Origin: an uncultured Aquimarina sp.
Lineage (GTDB): Bacteria > Bacteroidota > Bacteroidia > Flavobacteriales > Flavobacteriaceae
Direction of reading: 5' to 3'
Assembly (NCBI RefSeq): GCF_947500065.1
Contig: NZ_CANMQT010000003.1
Location: forward strand, 1 to 64,000
Length of the DNA stretch: 64,000 bases
Both the position numbers and the translations under genes were made by a program. Positions 61,348-64,000 of the stretch are shown here, piece by piece; the stretch's first letter is position 1; every line of letters starts with the position of its first letter. A model generated the notes under the pieces. That model did not search any database. It was not told where the DNA came from and saw nothing but the letters and a program-made list of their open reading frames with translations.

Positions 61348-63465
61348 CTATTTGTTATTATCTAAAACAGCTAAAGCCAGTTTTATAGTATTGTAATCCA
61401 TTGCCTGTTCAAAATGTTCGAAATATGGTTTTAGTGTATCAGGATTATCTAGCGTTTCTTTTGCATCTTTTACAGCATTAATATCTTCTTTACTTACAAA
61501 TTGTTTTAAATCAATATCTTCTCCATCATTATGTAACTTCATAATATGAGAAAAAACAGTTGACTGTGCTAGTTTTCTTTCTTGTGAAATTTCTTCTATT
61601 GATAATCCTTGCTTATATAAATTCAGGGTTTCTTTATAAGAATTACCCTTGTTTTTGTTGGTTTTTTTCTTCTTTTTGGTTTTTTCTGTAGAAAAATCAA
61701 TAATAGCTTTGATAAACTTATATCCGTAATTTTGCATTTTTACTTTCCCTACACCACTAATTTGCATAAATTCTTCATCACTCATCGGTCTGGATTTTTC
61801 CATTTCTTTTAGGGATGCATCATTAAAAATCTGATATGCAGGAATACCGGCTTCTTTTGCTAGTTCTAATCGTAGTTCTCTTAGTTTATCGAATAGGCTA
61901 GTTGTTTTGGTTTTTGTAAGTTGTTGGGTGGCTACTTCTTTAATTTTTTCAAATTCCGCCAGATTTGCAAGACTCACCGTTTCACTTTCAAAAAGCACTT
62001 TTTTAGAAAGTGCCGTCAGTTTAAGCTTATTATTTTGATGAAAGGCAATTTCCAGATACCCTTGATTAATCAGTTGAATAATATATTGTTGCCAATCTCG
62101 CCAAGAAATATCATTAGCAATGCCATACGTTTTTAGGCTTTGATATCCTTTATCCAATACGATTGCATTTTGAGCGCCTCTAAGCACGTCTATTACAGTT
62201 CCTATCGGCTCTTCTTCTTTTATTCTAGCAACTGTTGATAATGCTTTTTGAGCAATAATGGTTCCATCTATAAAACTAGGAGGATTTTTACATACATCAC
62301 AATTACCGCAATCTTCTTCAATTAATTCTCCAAAATAGCTAAGTAATATTTTTCTTCTGCAACTAAGAGAATCTGCATACTGCTTCATTCTGTCTAGCTT
62401 TGCCATTTGGACTTCTTGATTACCAGACATATTTGCAAACTTTTGTAATTGTACTACATCAGCATAACTGTGAAAAAGTACCGTAGCAGAAGGTAATCCG
62501 TCACGGCCAGCTCTTCCGATTTCCTGATAATATCCTTCAATATTTTTAGGTAAATTATAATGAATTACCCAACGTACATTAGATTTGTCTATTCCCATAC
62601 CAAAAGCAATAGTGGCACAGACAATCTGTACAGTGTCATTAATAAATCCCTCTTGTACCGCGGATCTTTTTTGATGATCTATACCCGCGTGATACGCTTC
62701 AGCAATAAAACCTTGGCTTTGTAGTTTTTCTGCCAGCATTTCGGTAGTTTTTCTACTTAAACAATAGATAATACCAACATCATTTGGTTTATCTTCAAGA
62801 AAAGCCATAATCTGTTCGATTCTTTTATTTCCAGGACGAACTTCTAAACTAAGGTTTTTACGATCAAAAGAAGCTAAAAATTGTTTTGCACTCGATATGT
62901 TTAGTTGATTACAAATATCTTGTCGAGTGGCCTTATCAGCAGTAGCTGTTAATGCTATTACTGGGCTATCAGGAAACTTGTTTTTCAGATAGCCTAATTG
63001 CGTATAAGCTGGTCGGAAATCATGTCCCCAAGCCGAAATACAATGTGCCTCATCAATAGCAATTAAGCTGATTGTAATTTGAGAAAGTATAGTATCCAGA
63101 AAACTTAAACTCTCAGGAGCTACATACAGTAGTTTAATATCTTTATCTAAAAGTTTTTGATAAATTTCCTGTTGTTCATTTTCATTTTGACTACTATTTA
63201 CAAAAGCAGCTTGTATACCATTAGCTAATAATCCATCTACTTGATCTTTCATCAGAGCAATTAGTGGGGAAATCACCAAAGTAATACCAGGAAGTAATAG
63301 AGCTGGCAATTGGAAACAAATAGATTTTCCGCCTCCAGTGGGCATAATAACCATATTGTCATTGCCTTCAAAGATAGAGTTAACGATCTCTTCTTGTAAA
63401 GGGCGAAAGCTGTCGTACCCAAAATATTCCTTTAATGTGCATAAGATTTGTTCTTGTTCTGGCAT
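61348..63465 (-). CDS. recQ: ATP-dependent DNA helicase RecQ
   Basis: 705 residues. The helicase core has FRPLQEEIVNSI, Walker A MPTGGGKSICFQLP, DEAH in IDEAHCISAWGHDFRP, TATAD and EIGRAGRDG. Zinc cysteines follow (LSCRRKILLSYFGE, DCGNCDVC), then the RQC winged helix, the HRDC domain (about 520-600) and a C-terminal helix-turn-helix region (about 615-700; LNLYKQGLSIEEISQERKL). It acts in recombination repair. It converges without spacing on the hypothetical pair. Confidence 0.96.
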   Translation of the reverse strand: MPEQEQILCTLKEYFGYDSFRPLQEEIVNSIFEGNDNMVIMPTGGGKSICFQLPALLLPGITLVISPLIALMKDQVDGLLANGIQAAFVNSSQNENEQQEIYQKLLDKDIKLLYVAPESLSFLDTILSQITISLIAIDEAHCISAWGHDFRPAYTQLGYLKNKFPDSPVIALTATADKATRQDICNQLNISSAKQFLASFDRKNLSLEVRPGNKRIEQIMAFLEDKPNDVGIIYCLSRKTTEMLAEKLQSQGFIAEAYHAGIDHQKRSAVQEGFINDTVQIVCATIAFGMGIDKSNVRWVIHYNLPKNIEGYYQEIGRAGRDGLPSATVLFHSYADVVQLQKFANMSGNQEVQMAKLDRMKQYADSLSCRRKILLSYFGELIEEDCGNCDVCKNPPSFIDGTIIAQKALSTVARIKEEEPIGTVIDVLRGAQNAIVLDKGYQSLKTYGIANDISWRDWQQYIIQLINQGYLEIAFHQNNKLKLTALSKKVLFESETVSLANLAEFEKIKEVATQQLTKTKTTSLFDKLRELRLELAKEAGIPAYQIFNDASLKEMEKSRPMSDEEFMQISGVGKVKMQNYGYKFIKAIIDFSTEKTKKKKKTNKNKGNSYKETLNLYKQGLSIEEISQERKLAQSTVFSHIMKLHNDGEDIDLKQFVSKEDINAVKDAKETLDNPDTLKPYFEHFEQAMDYNTIKLALAVLDNNK

Positions 63466-63519
63466 AAATGCAAAGAAAGGAAAAAGGTTTCAAAAAATAA
63501 ATGATGTAACCAGTGCTTA

Positions 63520-64000
63520 TTAACTTCTTTTTATTTTTTTCATCCTTACAGGTAAACCATCTTTTGGAACTTGTAACGGAACAGGTTGTACAGGCATTTC
63601 ATATGCTTGATCTACAGACCATTCATGAGACAGTAATAGAGTGCTAATTACATATTTTATCTGCATTTCTGCAAAAGAAAAACCGATACAGTAATGAGCA
63701 CCTGCTCCAAATGGAGTATAGGTATAAGGGCATTTAGTGTGTTCACTTCTTTCTTTTGAAAATCGTTCGGGGTCAAAGCTGTTCGGACAAGACCATACGT
63801 TTGGATTGTGATGATTTTGCTCAATATCAACCGATACATGTGTGTTTTTAGGAATGCTATATTCTTTATAATTAAGATCCTTAGTAGCTACTCTCCCTAC
63901 AGATGTAAGTGGAGGAAAACGCCTTAGTGTTTCTTTTAGTGCTAATCCAAATTGTTCTAATTTTCTAAGATCTTTTGCCGTAAAATCATCACCATGCTCT
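63520..64000 (-). CDS. cytochrome P450, C-terminal part (runs off the right edge)
   Basis: 159 residues to the stop at 63520-63522. The ExxR pair is in LKETLRRFPP, and FGAGAHYCIGFSFAEMQ carries the heme-ligand Cys. The region NHHNPNVWSCPNSFDPERFS is the usual meander before it. No redox partner is seen within the window. The N-terminal half lies beyond the window. Confidence 0.92.
   Translation of the reverse strand, partial: EHGDDFTAKDLRKLEQFGLALKETLRRFPPLTSVGRVATKDLNYKEYSIPKNTHVSVDIEQNHHNPNVWSCPNSFDPERFSKERSEHTKCPYTYTPFGAGAHYCIGFSFAEMQIKYVISTLLLSHEWSVDQAYEMPVQPVPLQVPKDGLPVRMKKIKRS

Noticed and set aside
1..64000. tRNA, rRNA or CRISPR array
   Set aside because: No cloverleaf-like stretch, rRNA-like conserved segment or regularly spaced repeats were seen in the gaps.

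Overview
The window is AT-rich DNA from a marine member of the Bacteroidota, most likely Flavobacteriaceae and possibly close to Aquimarina or a relative (inference from gene content; no database search was possible). The signs are two SusC/SusD loci, the type IX secretion protein PorQ, many lipoproteins with an acidic stretch after the lipid cysteine, a fused ThrA, absence of Shine-Dalgarno sequences, and promoter boxes of the Bacteroidota type (TAnnTTTG, sometimes with an upstream TTG). No tRNA, rRNA or CRISPR array was seen.

Layout. 1-776: the 5' end of an IS110-family transposase with its structured upstream non-coding end (candidate bridge RNA), a REP-like palindrome, and a 54-residue Cys-rich peptide gene with a double-glycine-type leader. 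777-8611: a LytS/LytT-type two-component pair divergent from a SusC-SusD-SusE-like glycan uptake operon. 8779-15591: DUF3307 membrane protein, membrane class III nucleotide cyclase, flavoprotein related to soluble transhydrogenase, lipoprotein, metallophosphatase and DUF547 lipoprotein. 15799-23438: ECF sigma factor, FecR anti-sigma factor, STN-containing SusC, SusD and a surface lipoprotein, a trans-envelope signalling uptake locus. 23545-26613: a three-gene cluster of ATP-grasp ligase, N-formylglutamate amidohydrolase-like protein and MATCAP-like (QEGLA/DUF1704) metallopeptidase. 26711-33644: a lipoprotein, an M28-like protein with altered active-site residues, and the threonine operon thrA-thrB-rid-thrC preceded by a Thr/Ile-rich leader peptide, possible attenuator and promoter. 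33788-44282: nnr, an RskA-like lipoprotein, xerD with two linked envelope genes, two outer-membrane proteins, aroQ, a Dph6-like enzyme and a coiled-coil envelope protein. 44366-50026: lpd, tandem msrB, hydrolase and SF2 helicase. 50036-52870: an ArsR-controlled redox cluster with two near-identical operator dyads. 52917-64000: mreB, porQ-cmk, a BON-LysM protein, a truA-like gene with MOSC and flavin monooxygenase genes, two hypothetical exported proteins, recQ, and the 3' end of a cytochrome P450 gene.

Several groups look like functional units. The first SusCDE operon resembles alpha-glucan capture and import, but no glycoside hydrolase lies beside it. The second Sus locus has its own sigma/anti-sigma relay. 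The threonine operon carries a leader whose Thr codons can pair with a downstream segment that has an alternative partner. The most intriguing candidate for an undescribed system is the ATP-grasp/amidohydrolase/MATCAP-like cluster, which could pair a ligase with a carboxypeptidase in a reversible C-terminal modification cycle. Also notable are the IS110 bridge-RNA candidate beside a REP-like repeat and the short Cys-rich peptide gene.
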